Shown: positions 31,926 through 40,143, numbered from the stretch's first letter. The stretch: 64,000 nt of DNA from Prevotellaceae bacterium UBA2448 (GCA_002342585.1 DDQG01000013.1:22183-86182); one strand, 5' to 3'. The notes: generated by a model not told the origin, from the letters alone. Numbers and translations: made by a program.

Positions 31926-32546
31926 ATGGTAAATATGAAAAAGATTATTGCAACTGGAGCATTTGCCGCTGCAGCATTGTCTCCACTCTCTGCTGAGAGT
32001 ATTTACGATTTTACTGTCAAGGATCGCAAAGGCAACGACGTTTCGCTCGCGGACTACAAAGGCAAAGTCCTGCTTATCGTCAACACCGCTACCCGATGCG
32101 GTTTTACACCACATTACACCGAACTGGAGGCTATCTACGAAAAGTACAAGGATCAGGGTTTTGGTATTCTCGACTTCCCCTGCAATCAGTTTGGCGAGCA
32201 GGCTCCCGGAACGAACGAGGAGATTCATGAGTTCTGCACCTTGAACTACAACATTAAGTTCCCTCAGCTTGGCAAGATTGATGTCAACGGAGAAAACGAG
32301 TCGCCTCTTTTCACCTACCTTAAAGCTCAAAAGGGATTCGAGGGTTTTGACATGAAAGACAAACTCGGACCGCTGCTCGACCAGATGCTGAGCAAAGCCG
32401 ACCCTGACTATGCCAAGAAGTCGAGCATCAAGTGGAACTTTACGAAATTCCTTATCGACCGCAACGGCAAAGTTGTAAGCCGCTACGAACCCACACACAA
32501 CATGACCCTCGTGGAAAAAGATATCCAGAGTCTTATTGAGAAGTAA
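31926..32546 (+). CDS. Exported glutathione peroxidase-family thiol peroxidase
   Basis: A 206-residue GPx-fold peroxidase reducing hydroperoxides, probably with thioredoxin-like donors. The catalytic residues are visible: Cys58 in NTATRCGFTP (Cys instead of selenocysteine), Gln88 in FPCNQFG, and Trp and Asn in IKWNFTKFLIDRNG. The N terminus (MKKIIATGAFAAAALSPLSAES) is a signal peptide, unusual because most bacterial GPx proteins are cytoplasmic, so this one likely works in the periplasm. The start at 31926 is chosen from the promoter position; 31935 is an alternative. It is a single gene. Confidence 0.88.
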   Translation: MVNMKKIIATGAFAAAALSPLSAESIYDFTVKDRKGNDVSLADYKGKVLLIVNTATRCGFTPHYTELEAIYEKYKDQGFGILDFPCNQFGEQAPGTNEEIHEFCTLNYNIKFPQLGKIDVNGENESPLFTYLKAQKGFEGFDMKDKLGPLLDQMLSKADPDYAKKSSIKWNFTKFLIDRNGKVVSRYEPTHNMTLVEKDIQSLIEK

Positions 32547-32600
32547 TAACTTGGATTTGTCGGTTCTATTTCAACTAAATTGCAGAAGAACCAATTCGCT

Positions 32601-34121
32601 TTATTCGCTGTCAGTATCATTCCCCGATACTGGCAGCCGTTTTATTTTCCATCCTATTGCTGCAACCAACATACTCATCAGCGGACTGAGCAGGTTGAAG
32701 AAACAATACGGCAAATAGACAACCGTTGGCACACCAAGTACTGTTGACTGAGTCATACCGCACGTGTTCCACGGAATCAGTACCGACGTAACCGTTGCTG
32801 CGTCCTCTGTTGTTCGGCTAAGCAGGCGCGACTCAAATCCTCTTTGCTTGTAAGCATCCTTGTACATATCTGCAGCCAGTACAATAGAAATAAACTGGTC
32901 GCCTGTCGACAAATTCAGGAAAAGACATGTGCCCACTGTTGATGAAACCAAACTGAAACAGCTGTTCGCAATACGGATAATTGTCTTTGTAATACTCATT
33001 ATCATTCGACTGGCTACCATCATCGAACCGAAAAACATAGCACTGATTATAAGCCAAATCGTATTCATCATTCCTGCCATTCCGCCCGTAGAAACCAACT
33101 CGTTCAACTCCGCATTGCCAGTATCTACAGCCGTAGAACCATAGTACGTCATAATCAGTCCGCGAAACATCGAATACAAAGAATATCCATCGGTATTGCC
33201 CACCGTAGTTGCTATCCCATCCGCTGTCTCCTTAACTGCTTGAGTAACTTCGCCCGACACCTCGCACAAAATATGCGGCTGCAATATCAGAGCCACAATT
33301 CCTGCTATTATTGCCGACAGAAACAACGTTATCAGTGATGATACACGACGGGCAATGAGTATGCCGGTCAGCACCGGAACAATCAATGTCCATAGCGAAA
33401 TGTTGAATGTGCGCGACAGACCCTCTGTGTACTGAGCCACATGAAGCGACACATCCGACGAAAAACTCAGTCCTGACACTAAGAATATAATCAACGTAAT
33501 GGTAAACGTAGGCACAGTGGTGTACATCATGTATCGGATGTGCTCAAACAAGTCCGTACCTGTTACCGACGAAGCCAAAATCGTAGTATCACTCAGCGGC
33601 GACATCTTGTCACCAAAATACGCTCCGGAAATGATAGCTCCAGCTGTCCACGCTTTATCAATACCAAGAGCATCGCCTATGCCCAATAACGCAACACCTA
33701 TCGTAGCAATCGTTGTCCACGAACTACCCGAAAGCAACGACACAACCGCACAGATAGCACAAGCACTAACTAAGAAAAAATGTGGAGAAAGTATCTGTAC
33801 TCCATAATAAATAATAGTCGGAACTACACCGCTAATCATCCACGAACCCGACACCATTCCCACTGCCAATAATATAAACAACGTAATAGAAATGCTTCCC
33901 ATCGTCTGTGACAGCTGCTTTTCAAACACCTCCCACGGCGTCCGGTAAATAATCATGGAAATCGCAATGCAAACAGCCGAACTGAAAAGCAATGCTACCT
34001 GACTGCCACCCTCAAGCGAATCGCTACCAAACATAACAATGCTACATATCAGCAAACATATCAAAACTATCACCGGCATAAATGCTATCAATGGATGGGG
34101 CAGTGGAGTGTTATTTTTCAT
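32601..34121 (-). CDS. nhaC: NhaC-family Na+/H+ antiporter
   Basis: A 506-residue inner-membrane protein with about 12 hydrophobic helices. It matches NhaC antiporters, with GMVSGSWMISGVVPTIIYYG, LLSGSSWTTIATIGVALLGIG and GAYFGDKMSPLSDTTILASS, the last being the family's most conserved block. NhaC exchanges cytoplasmic Na+ for external H+. The C-terminal part (VTSVLIPWNTCGMTQSTVLGV) is also typical. It is transcribed alone, convergent with the peroxidase gene, with no clear promoter match in its AT-rich upstream region. Confidence 0.9.
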   Translation of the reverse strand: MKNNTPLPHPLIAFMPVIVLICLLICSIVMFGSDSLEGGSQVALLFSSAVCIAISMIIYRTPWEVFEKQLSQTMGSISITLFILLAVGMVSGSWMISGVVPTIIYYGVQILSPHFFLVSACAICAVVSLLSGSSWTTIATIGVALLGIGDALGIDKAWTAGAIISGAYFGDKMSPLSDTTILASSVTGTDLFEHIRYMMYTTVPTFTITLIIFLVSGLSFSSDVSLHVAQYTEGLSRTFNISLWTLIVPVLTGILIARRVSSLITLFLSAIIAGIVALILQPHILCEVSGEVTQAVKETADGIATTVGNTDGYSLYSMFRGLIMTYYGSTAVDTGNAELNELVSTGGMAGMMNTIWLIISAMFFGSMMVASRMIMSITKTIIRIANSCFSLVSSTVGTCLFLNLSTGDQFISIVLAADMYKDAYKQRGFESRLLSRTTEDAATVTSVLIPWNTCGMTQSTVLGVPTVVYLPYCFFNLLSPLMSMLVAAIGWKIKRLPVSGNDTDSE

Positions 34122-34340
34122 ATCTATATTTTCTTACTGTTAAATTAGAGCTATTTTCATCTTTTAGTAAATATATCTCCCTAAAACTAATATTTTATCG
34201 CCGTTTATCAAGCCTATTTTCTTTATAACTAATTGGAAAATAATAGATTTAGGAAAATAATTTTGTCAAATATTTTAGCTCTAAAAAAACATGGATGCAC
34301 TAAATGATATTTTTGTTACAAATATATACATTTTTCTGCT

Positions 34341-34420
34341 CTTCTAGATAATTTTTCCCTTTCTTCTAAATAACTTTCCCCTGTTCTTCTAAATATCTTT
34401 TTCTGTTCTTCTAAATATTA
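34341..34420. repeat. 22-23 base degenerate tandem repeat, four copies
   Basis: The core cttcta(a/g)ata recurs at 34341, 34363, 34386 and 34408, followed by a T/C-rich stretch (attttccc, acttcccc, ctttttct). The period is about two helical turns. Confidence 0.8.
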
Positions 34421-34425
34421 CCTAC

Positions 34426-34456
34426 AAAAAAAGAACCCTTTCTCACGAAAGAGTTC
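34426..34456 (-). terminator. Intrinsic terminator on the minus strand
   Basis: A 10-bp stem (34447-34456 with 34433-34442, one G-T pair) and TCAC-type loop, followed on the minus strand by a run of seven T. It is the likely end of the HTH gene transcript, leaving a 230-base 3' region that includes a possible frameshift extension. Confidence 0.8.
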
Positions 34457-34577
34457 TCCGTAAAAATAAGATTTTAAAGATAGTATTATAAAAAAGGTTA
34501 GATCTTAGATTGCTTTTGAGATTGTTTAATATTTTATTAAGTATTAACTTCTATTTTTATTAAATGCTTTTTATATG

Positions 34578-34691
34578 TTAAATCCCCGAGGGCTTTTCAT
34601 CATTTTTTTGGTTTTTACCGCCTCTTTTCTCACTCTCCTCGCTTATCTTCACCACCTCTTTCCTCTTCTCTTCTCTTCTTTCCTCAATTAT
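34578..34691 (-). other. Open -1 frame continuing from the HTH gene (possible frameshift extension)
   Basis: Directly before the HTH stop codon lies A AAA AAA, a perfect X XXY YYZ-type slippery heptamer. Slipping back one base at this point opens 37 codons (starting IIEERREEKRKEVVKI and ending NDEKPSGI) before a TAA at 34578-34580. The DNA is a polypurine tract, so the charged composition may be only low-complexity sequence. There is no evidence here that slippage occurs. Confidence 0.35.
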
Positions 34692-35227
34692 TTTTTTGTA
34701 TAAAAACATTCGTAAGTGCCATCATCAAAGAAAATTCTCACTTCTGTAACTTGTCTGGCTGGCTTCTGTAGTTGAGCTACTGTCTTAGTCATCACATCTT
34801 CAACATCCTTTATTGTTATGCCAGGAACCTGCGGTATCGACTGACTCTTACCAACTGATGCAGGCTGTGAAATGGGGGACTGTTGTGGTTGATTGCTAGA
34901 TTTGTTTTTTGGAACATATCCTAATCCATTTCTCATTGGACCTAGTATGTCGTCAATGTCATCATCTGCACCTGTTTCATCCTGATTATCTGATTTAGCT
35001 TTTTCATCAGCTAAGTACATCTCGCCCTGACCAAGTAATACCCACATAGGATTCAAATCGGGAAATGCCTCTACAATATTCCTTAGAATAGTTAGGGAAG
35101 GCTTTGTGCGCTCGCTTAGGATGTGAGAAAGAGTAGAAGGTGACAACAGAGTCTTATTTGAAAACTCTATGTTGTTAAGCTTTTTGCTCTGAATTATCTG
35201 CTCTATTCGTTCCTTGTCCGATTGCAT
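34688..35227 (-). CDS. Helix-turn-helix (XRE/phage-repressor-like) regulator
   Basis: A 179-residue protein with an N-terminal HTH (about 5-65: ERIEQIIQSKKLNNIEFSNK, LSPSTLSHILSERTKPSLTI) of the Cro/CI type common in Bacteroidetes, including the LNPMWVLLGQGEMY segment. A low-complexity Gln/Pro/Ser linker (~105-135) leads to a C-terminal ~40-residue beta segment, VTEVRIFFDDGTYECFYTKK. It is a single gene with a long AT-rich upstream region and a promoter at about 35416. No phage genes are nearby. The stop is preceded by seven A, a possible slippage site. Confidence 0.85.
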   Translation of the reverse strand: MQSDKERIEQIIQSKKLNNIEFSNKTLLSPSTLSHILSERTKPSLTILRNIVEAFPDLNPMWVLLGQGEMYLADEKAKSDNQDETGADDDIDDILGPMRNGLGYVPKNKSSNQPQQSPISQPASVGKSQSIPQVPGITIKDVEDVMTKTVAQLQKPARQVTEVRIFFDDGTYECFYTKK

Positions 35228-35415
35228 GATATGCGAATATTATGTAACTCTTTTTTTTAGTCTACATTTAAAAGGGGAGAGAAGGGAACCTCGTTTATAT
35301 GTTTAGCCCAATTATATATAATGAGTTGATTTGAGTTTTACACTTTAGGTAATCAGATCATACCAGCAATTATAATATAATGATGGGTAAAACACCCCTT
35401 TTTTATAAGACTTGA

Positions 35416-35447
35416 CAAATGTAGAGATATTTTTTTTTCTGACCAAG
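35416..35447 (-). promoter_or_regulatory. Promoter of the HTH gene
   Basis: On the minus strand, CTTG (35447-35444), 20 bases of spacing and TACATTTG (35423-35416) match the -33 TTTG and -7 TAnnTTTG consensus with one mismatch. It implies a leader of about 180 bases. Confidence 0.55.
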
Positions 35448-35792
35448 CATTTTCAAAATAAAAATGAAAAATTTATTTTAATTTTCAAAAAGTGAAATTT
35501 CAAAGGTGAAACAGTATCAATGTAAACAGTAATTTAAAATTTAAAACTGTAAACAAAATGACAAAAATACACTTAGAGAAAATCAAATGTGATTTTTAGA
35601 TAAAAAGCTGGTTTATTTCCATATATATAGCACACTTTTCAAGGTATTTATAAAAATAAATACATCAAATCGTGAATATGCAGTTAGGTAGACCATGTTT
35701 ACATAGAAATTTTACGTATAAATACCTGATAACTAATAATTAAATATTAAATATTACGCCATGCATAATAATCGCATTTAAATACGTAAAAG

Positions 35793-35831
35793 TTTACAAT
35801 TGTACTTAGTTGTATTATGTACAAATGTAAA
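35793..35831. repeat. Imperfect 13-base inverted repeat
   Basis: TTTACAATTGTAC (35793-35805) and GTACAAATGTAAA (35819-35831) pair with one mismatch around a 13-base spacer. It could be a protein-binding site or a hairpin. It lies within the TGTAAA-rich segment. Confidence 0.7.
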
Positions 35832-36265
35832 TGTATTAGATTGTCCCAGGTGTACAGTGATTTAAAACGTAAATTATTTGCACATATTTAAATTTACACA
35901 TTTAAACAAATGTGTGATGTTTTTTACAATACTAAAATCAAATTTTGAATTTTTAATTCTCTAAGTTGTTATCGATAAGTTGTCAAATAACTTTCAAATT
36001 TTCAATTTTTAGGCAGCTAAAATCATGTTTTTTTACCTTTAATTCCTTTATTTTCAGGTTTGAATATCAAACTTTTTTTGTCTGAATTTATTATGCTAAA
36101 AATTTTTGTATGCTATTTTAAAGTTAAAAATTTTCCTTTTTTATTCATTTTCTTCTTGCAAAAATACCCTTTTATATGCATTTTAATCCATCATTATAAT
36201 TGTAACTTTTTTTTTAGAATTATTTTCTGGTACAAAATTTTTATTCTTCTATTATGGTTTTGTTT

Positions 36266-36305
36266 TTTTGAAAAAGAACCTCCAGAGAAACTGAATCCCT
36301 GGAGG
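36266..36305 (-). terminator. Intrinsic terminator of holA
   Basis: A 7-bp stem (CCTCCAG at 36299-36305 complement with 36279-36285), 13-base loop, then TTCTTTTTC on the minus strand. It lies about 30 bases after the holA stop. Confidence 0.75.
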
Positions 36306-36336
36306 CTAATTGTGAATTGTTCTTATGTAGTTACTT

Positions 36337-37365
36337 TTAGTGTAGTATAAAGTATATCAGTTCTCGCATAATGTCGCCATCTGTGGTATTCCCCTTCCTT
36401 ACACCCTTTAGTTTGCAGTCTGTTTCCCTTATTTTGCCTATTATCTGCATTGTTTTCATTGCTGAATATGTGCGCATTGCTTGGGTATATTCCTTTAATT
36501 GCCATTCAGCTTTAAGATCAAGCTGCTCCATGAGCCCCCTTGTAGTCTTGTCGGATGAATAATATGCAAGCATGATATTAGAGAAGAATGTAAATAATGT
36601 TGATATAGTCATGCTAGCAGGATTTTCTTTGGGATTTGCTTCAAAGAAGTTGATTATTTGATTTGCTTTTAAAATATCCCTGTTTACAAGGGACGTACGA
36701 AGTTCCCAGTTATTGAATTCCTTACTAATTCCTATATTTTTCTCTATAATCGAAGTGTTAATCTGTTTGAATCCTGGAGGAAGTGCTATGGCAAGCTTAT
36801 CCAGTTCGCTTGCAATACGGTTGAGGTCAGAACCTATGTATTGTGCAAGCATCATTGTGGCCTGTTGGTCAATGGTGATTTGTTTTCTTTTCAAATAGTC
36901 GGTGATGAATGATGGAAGCATTCCTTCGCGTAGTTTTTTGCTTTCAAAAACAATACCAACTTCACTAATGGCAGCAACAAATTTCTTTTTTGAGTCGAGA
37001 CTGCCATTTTTGTAGCAAATTACCAAAATAGTGGTCTTTAAGAAGTTTTTTGCGTACGTAGCGAGTTCTTCTATTTTTAACAAATTCTGCGCCTCTTTAA
37101 CAATTACCACCTGATACTCACTCATCATAGGGTATCTACGGGCAGAATTGATAATATCTACGACTTTTGTTTCTTTTGTGCAATATATTATATGTTGGTT
37201 AAAATCACGCTCACTGTCAGACAAAATATTGTCTGCAATGTATTCTGAAATTCGGTCGATATAATATGATTCATCGCCCATAAGCAGATAAATGGGTGCA
37301 AATTTGCGATCTTTTATCTGCTGAATGATATCCCTATGTGTGATAGAAATAGTCTGTTTTGCCAT
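36337..37365 (-). CDS. holA: DNA polymerase III delta subunit
   Basis: A 342-residue clamp-loader subunit that opens the beta clamp during replication. The AAA+-like N-terminal domain has the family entry APIYLLMGDESYYIDRISEYI and a degenerate ATP-binding region; SARRYPMMSEYQVVIVKEAQ and the GSDLNRIASELDKLAI block are hallmarks of HolA. The C-terminal helical collar domain is present. The gene is divergent from the HSDR_N-domain gene; their -7 elements (37427-37434 and 37409-37416) lie about 10 bases apart. Confidence 0.92.
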   Translation of the reverse strand: MAKQTISITHRDIIQQIKDRKFAPIYLLMGDESYYIDRISEYIADNILSDSERDFNQHIIYCTKETKVVDIINSARRYPMMSEYQVVIVKEAQNLLKIEELATYAKNFLKTTILVICYKNGSLDSKKKFVAAISEVGIVFESKKLREGMLPSFITDYLKRKQITIDQQATMMLAQYIGSDLNRIASELDKLAIALPPGFKQINTSIIEKNIGISKEFNNWELRTSLVNRDILKANQIINFFEANPKENPASMTISTLFTFFSNIMLAYYSSDKTTRGLMEQLDLKAEWQLKEYTQAMRTYSAMKTMQIIGKIRETDCKLKGVRKGNTTDGDIMRELIYFILH

Positions 37366-37408
37366 AAAAAACTCTCTATAAAAGCTGTTTTAAACAGAGA
37401 AATATGCT

Positions 37409-37416
37409 TATATTTG
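37409..37416 (+). promoter_or_regulatory. -7 promoter element of the HSDR_N-domain gene
   Basis: TATATTTG matches TAnnTTTG. It makes a start at 37434 or 37449 far more likely than the upstream in-frame codon at 37404. Confidence 0.6.
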
Positions 37417-37426
37417 CATTCACTTG

Positions 37427-37434
37427 CAAATGTA
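37427..37434 (-). promoter_or_regulatory. -7 promoter element of holA
   Basis: CAAATGTA on the plus strand (TACATTTG on the minus strand) with CAAC (GTTG) at the -33 position after 20 bases. It interleaves with the divergent promoter of the neighbouring gene, so the two promoters probably compete. Confidence 0.5.
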
Positions 37435-37448
37435 TGAAAATATTAGAA

Positions 37449-37898
37449 ATGCAGCAACTGAATTTACCTACATATAAGGCAAAAATAACTAAAAATGGTT
37501 CAGAACTGAAGATTTTTGATGTTCTGCGTCATAAGTATGTTGCATTAACACCAGAAGAGTGGGTTAGGCAGAATTTCATACATTTTCTTGTTAATTATAA
37601 AGGGTATAATCCAACTCTTATGGCAAATGAGGTTGGAATATGTCTAAATGGCGTAAAAAAACGCTGTGACAGCGTTTTGTATACAAAAGGATTAGTTCCA
37701 CGTCTGATTATAGAATATAAGCGTCCTGACGTGGAAATCACGCAAAGAGTATTTGATCAGATATGTCGCTATAATATGGCGCTTCATGTTGACTATCTCA
37801 TCGTTAGTAATGGTATCAGTCATTATTGCTGCAAAATGGATTACGAGAGGCAGCAATACGTGTTTTTAGAGGATATACCAGATTATAAGGATTTATAA
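37449..37898 (+). CDS. Orphan HSDR_N nuclease-like domain protein
   Basis: A 149-residue cytoplasmic protein matching the type I restriction enzyme R N-terminal domain in isolation. FDVLRHKYVALTPEEWVRQN and the PD-(D/E)xK-like core RCDSVLYTKGLVPRLIIEYK (Asp, then Glu-x-Lys) are visible. Stand-alone copies next to holA are common in Bacteroidetes and are not part of a restriction system; no hsdM or hsdS is present. The ATG at 37449 (MQQLNLPTYKAK) is chosen by promoter position and family start; 37434 is the alternative. The role is unknown. Confidence 0.85.
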   Translation: MQQLNLPTYKAKITKNGSELKIFDVLRHKYVALTPEEWVRQNFIHFLVNYKGYNPTLMANEVGICLNGVKKRCDSVLYTKGLVPRLIIEYKRPDVEITQRVFDQICRYNMALHVDYLIVSNGISHYCCKMDYERQQYVFLEDIPDYKDL

Positions 37899-37940
37899 GG
37901 AATTGGCTATAATCTCACGGTTTAGTTATCCTTTAATAAG

Positions 37941-37980
37941 AAAATAAAAAGGGCATGCTTTAAAGCACGCCCTTTCTTTA
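37941..37980. terminator. Bidirectional intrinsic terminator
   Basis: AAAGGGC (37948-37954) pairs with GCCCTTT (37969-37975), and an inner TGCTTTAAAGCA palindrome extends the stem. A-rich and T-rich flanks on both sides suit termination of both the plus-strand HSDR_N gene and the minus-strand ompA-type gene. Confidence 0.85.
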
Positions 37981-37997
37981 GTTATATCTGACTGCAA

Positions 37998-39080
37998 TTA
38001 TTTTGCAGAGATGATAGCGATACGGTTAGAAGCAGAACCAGTTACACCCTGACCAACAGCTGTGTTAACTGTAACGCCCTTGCTCTTGAGGTACTCAGCA
38101 ACGGCGTCAGCACGCTTCTGAGAAAGCTTCTTGTTGTAAGCAGAGTTACCTTCTGGAGATGCAGTAGCAACGATTTCAACGTTACCCTTAACCTTGTCAA
38201 GGTCAGCTTTAGCCTCTGCAGTAAGAGCAGAAGAACCCTGTGCGAATGTTACGACTGTTGTAGCAGCAACTGCAGTAGCAACTGGCTTTTCAACAACCTT
38301 TTCAACAACCTTCTCAACAACAACCTCTTTTGGCTTCTTAGCGAGTTCGTCGTTCAGGCGAGCGATTTCAGCACGGAGAGCGCTGTCATCATACATCTTG
38401 AAGTAGTGAGTTCCGTTGCTTGTACCGAAGTGGTAGATGTAAGCAACTGTGAGGTGGAGCTGAGCGAACTTAGAACGGAGTGGGAACTTGCTAGCACCAT
38501 TTTCACCTTCCCAGTTAGTGTTCCAGTCAACAGCTGGCTGCAGACGAATTGTGTGAGCCTTAGCTTCGCCGAGGTTGAAGAAGAAGTCAAGACCAGTCTT
38601 CACAGCAAACTTGTTACCATACTTAAATGCCTTACCTGGAGCATAAGTGTGAATCCAACCTGCACCGAGTACAGCACCAACTTCGAAGACGCGTGGAGTA
38701 CCCTTGTAACCTGCAAAGAGGTTAGAGAAGTTCAGTGTTGCGTTAATACCCAAGTAGTGACCACGTACAAAAGTCTTGTATGAACCATTGTATTCGTTGA
38801 AACGGTAGCTAGACTTAGTGTCTGGGTTGTACTGGTTAGAACCGAACCATACAGTTCCTTCGATTTCAGCACCCCAAACTGGAGTAAACTGCTTACCTAC
38901 AAAGAATGTTGCTGTTGGGTTGAGAGGGAAAATGTTCTTCATTCTCAATGGAGCTGCAACACCACCACCGATACCGATGTACATGTTGTCACCTGGTTTC
39001 TGAGCTACGAGAGCTGTTTCAGCGTTTGCGCTTAAAACTGTTGCCATAGCAATGGCAAAACTCAAGAAAAATCTCTTCAT
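37998..39080 (-). CDS. OmpA-family outer-membrane protein
   Basis: A 360-residue outer-membrane protein with a signal peptide ending at SANAETA, an N-terminal beta-barrel-type domain (about 25-225), a Pro/Lys/Val linker with a KVVEKVVEKP repeat, and a C-terminal OmpA peptidoglycan-binding domain (TVVTFAQGSSALTAEAKADL, NKKLSQKRADAVAEYLKSKG, SNRIAIIS). It anchors the outer membrane to peptidoglycan. The start at ATG 39080 (MKRFFLSF) gives a clean signal peptide; the longer frame adds 21 unlikely residues. It is probably highly expressed, with a promoter about 130 bases upstream. Confidence 0.92.
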   Translation of the reverse strand: MKRFFLSFAIAMATVLSANAETALVAQKPGDNMYIGIGGGVAAPLRMKNIFPLNPTATFFVGKQFTPVWGAEIEGTVWFGSNQYNPDTKSSYRFNEYNGSYKTFVRGHYLGINATLNFSNLFAGYKGTPRVFEVGAVLGAGWIHTYAPGKAFKYGNKFAVKTGLDFFFNLGEAKAHTIRLQPAVDWNTNWEGENGASKFPLRSKFAQLHLTVAYIYHFGTSNGTHYFKMYDDSALRAEIARLNDELAKKPKEVVVEKVVEKVVEKPVATAVAATTVVTFAQGSSALTAEAKADLDKVKGNVEIVATASPEGNSAYNKKLSQKRADAVAEYLKSKGVTVNTAVGQGVTGSASNRIAIISAK

Positions 39081-39210
39081 GTCTTTAAAGTTTTTGTTAA
39101 TAATAAAGTTTATAAATTTTGAAATGTTTTTATACAGTTTCAATTATTTATTAATGTGTTTCTTTTTTTGATTAGAATCACTTTGTTTAAATTTTACTTT
39201 AAAATCGTCG

Positions 39211-39218
39211 CAAAGGTA
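39211..39218 (-). promoter_or_regulatory. -7 promoter element of the OmpA-family gene
   Basis: CAAAGGTA on the plus strand (TACCTTTG on the minus strand). It implies an AU-rich leader of about 125 bases, as is often seen for abundant porin-like genes. Confidence 0.55.
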
Positions 39219-39303
39219 GAAAAAATAGTTTTACATTAAGAAATTTTTTTTAATTTTTTTTTATAATTCTTTCTGTTATGTACTATTTTGTTGATTTTTT
39301 GGG

Positions 39304-40140
39304 CTAATTTTCCTCTTTTTCGTCCTTCTTGCTACGTCTGCCTATTTTTTTCTTAGTTTTTTCTTCTTGAGCAGGTGTAGTTTGTACTCCGGCAAGTTCT
39401 GGGTCAATAAGGATTCGTCCACAATATTCGCAAACGATGATTTTCTTTCTCATGCGTACATCCAGTTGGCGCTGTGGTGGAATCTTTGCGAAGCATCCGC
39501 CGCATGCATCACGCTGAACATATACGATACCGAGTCCGTTACGTGAATTTTTGCGGATTCGTTTGAATGCCTGGAGCAGGCGTGGCTCGATAGAGAGTTC
39601 GAGATTCTTTGATTTCTCTCTCAGTTTTTCTTCCTCTGCTTTAGTTTCAGCAATAATCTCATCGAGTTCGTTTTTCTTTATTTCCAAGTCTTGGTTACGT
39701 CCTTCCAGAATCTGCTGGTTTTTCTCCAAGTACTCTTCCTTACTCTTTTCCTGTGCTGTAGCTTCGCGGATGCGTTTGTTGCAGAGTTCAACTTCCAACT
39801 GCTGGAACTCGATTTCTTTGTTAAGCAAGTCGTATTCACGATTGTTTGCTACGTTGTCGAGCTGTTCCTTGTATTTAGCCAGTTGTTGAGAAGCGAGATC
39901 AATTTTTGTTTTCATCTCGTTGATACGAGAACGCAGATCGCTTACATCTTTCTGTGTGTTCTCGATACGTGTCTTGAGTCCTTCGATTTCGTCCTCCAAG
40001 TCTTCTACCTCGAGTGGGAGTTCGCCTCGCAAGATACGAATCTTATCGATCTCAGACAGCATCAACTGCAACTGATAAAGGTTTTTCAGTTTTTCCTCTA
40101 CCGACATTTCAGTAGATACGGTTTCTTTTTTCTTTGCCAT
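39304..40140 (-). CDS. C4-type zinc-ribbon coiled-coil protein
   Basis: A 278-residue cytoplasmic protein. Residues ~15-190 are one long coiled coil (heptads rich in Glu/Lys/Leu). The C-terminal part carries a zinc ribbon with two CxxC pairs, CGGC and CEYC, separated by about 22 residues, then a basic Lys-rich tail. This is the family that includes Helicobacter HP0958/CT398-type proteins, sometimes linked to RNA or flagellar factors but of unclear role here. It follows the Nif3-like gene by 3 bases, the usual Bacteroidetes arrangement. Confidence 0.88.
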   Translation of the reverse strand: MAKKKETVSTEMSVEEKLKNLYQLQLMLSEIDKIRILRGELPLEVEDLEDEIEGLKTRIENTQKDVSDLRSRINEMKTKIDLASQQLAKYKEQLDNVANNREYDLLNKEIEFQQLEVELCNKRIREATAQEKSKEEYLEKNQQILEGRNQDLEIKKNELDEIIAETKAEEEKLREKSKNLELSIEPRLLQAFKRIRKNSRNGLGIVYVQRDACGGCFAKIPPQRQLDVRMRKKIIVCEYCGRILIDPELAGVQTTPAQEEKTKKKIGRRSKKDEKEEN

Positions 40141-40143
40141 AAA

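Larger units (their letters stand above)
34122..34577. other. AT-rich non-coding region between nhaC and the HTH gene
   Basis: It holds a four-copy 22-23 base repeat at about 34341-34420 and a minus-strand terminator at 34426-34456. I find no supported gene in the rest. Confidence 0.6.
35228..36265. other. 1-kb AT-rich gene-free region upstream of the HTH gene
   Basis: No credible gene was found on either strand; the one long frame (36060-36350) is a low-complexity Phe/Ile/Leu run over the holA terminator. The region holds the HTH promoter, seven TGTAAA/TTTACA sites between 35521 and 35928, a 13-base inverted repeat at 35793-35831 and the 10-base palindrome TTATCGATAA at 35969-35978. Confidence 0.65.

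Noticed and set aside
32547..32600. Bidirectional terminator between the peroxidase and nhaC genes
   Set aside because: The only inverted repeat (GGTTCT with AGAACC) has a long loop and no T-run.
35228..36336. Possible replication origin
   Set aside because: The AT-rich region near holA and repeated TGTAAA sites are suggestive, but I see no DnaA-box cluster (TTATCCACA-type) and dnaA is absent.
36060..36350. 96-residue plus-strand frame in the AT-rich region
   Set aside because: Low-complexity Phe/Ile/Leu run that covers the holA terminator and starts at a non-ATG codon.
37449..37898. Remnant of a type I restriction system
   Set aside because: Only the isolated HSDR_N domain is present, with no helicase, methylase or specificity gene; the pairing with holA looks conserved rather than decayed.
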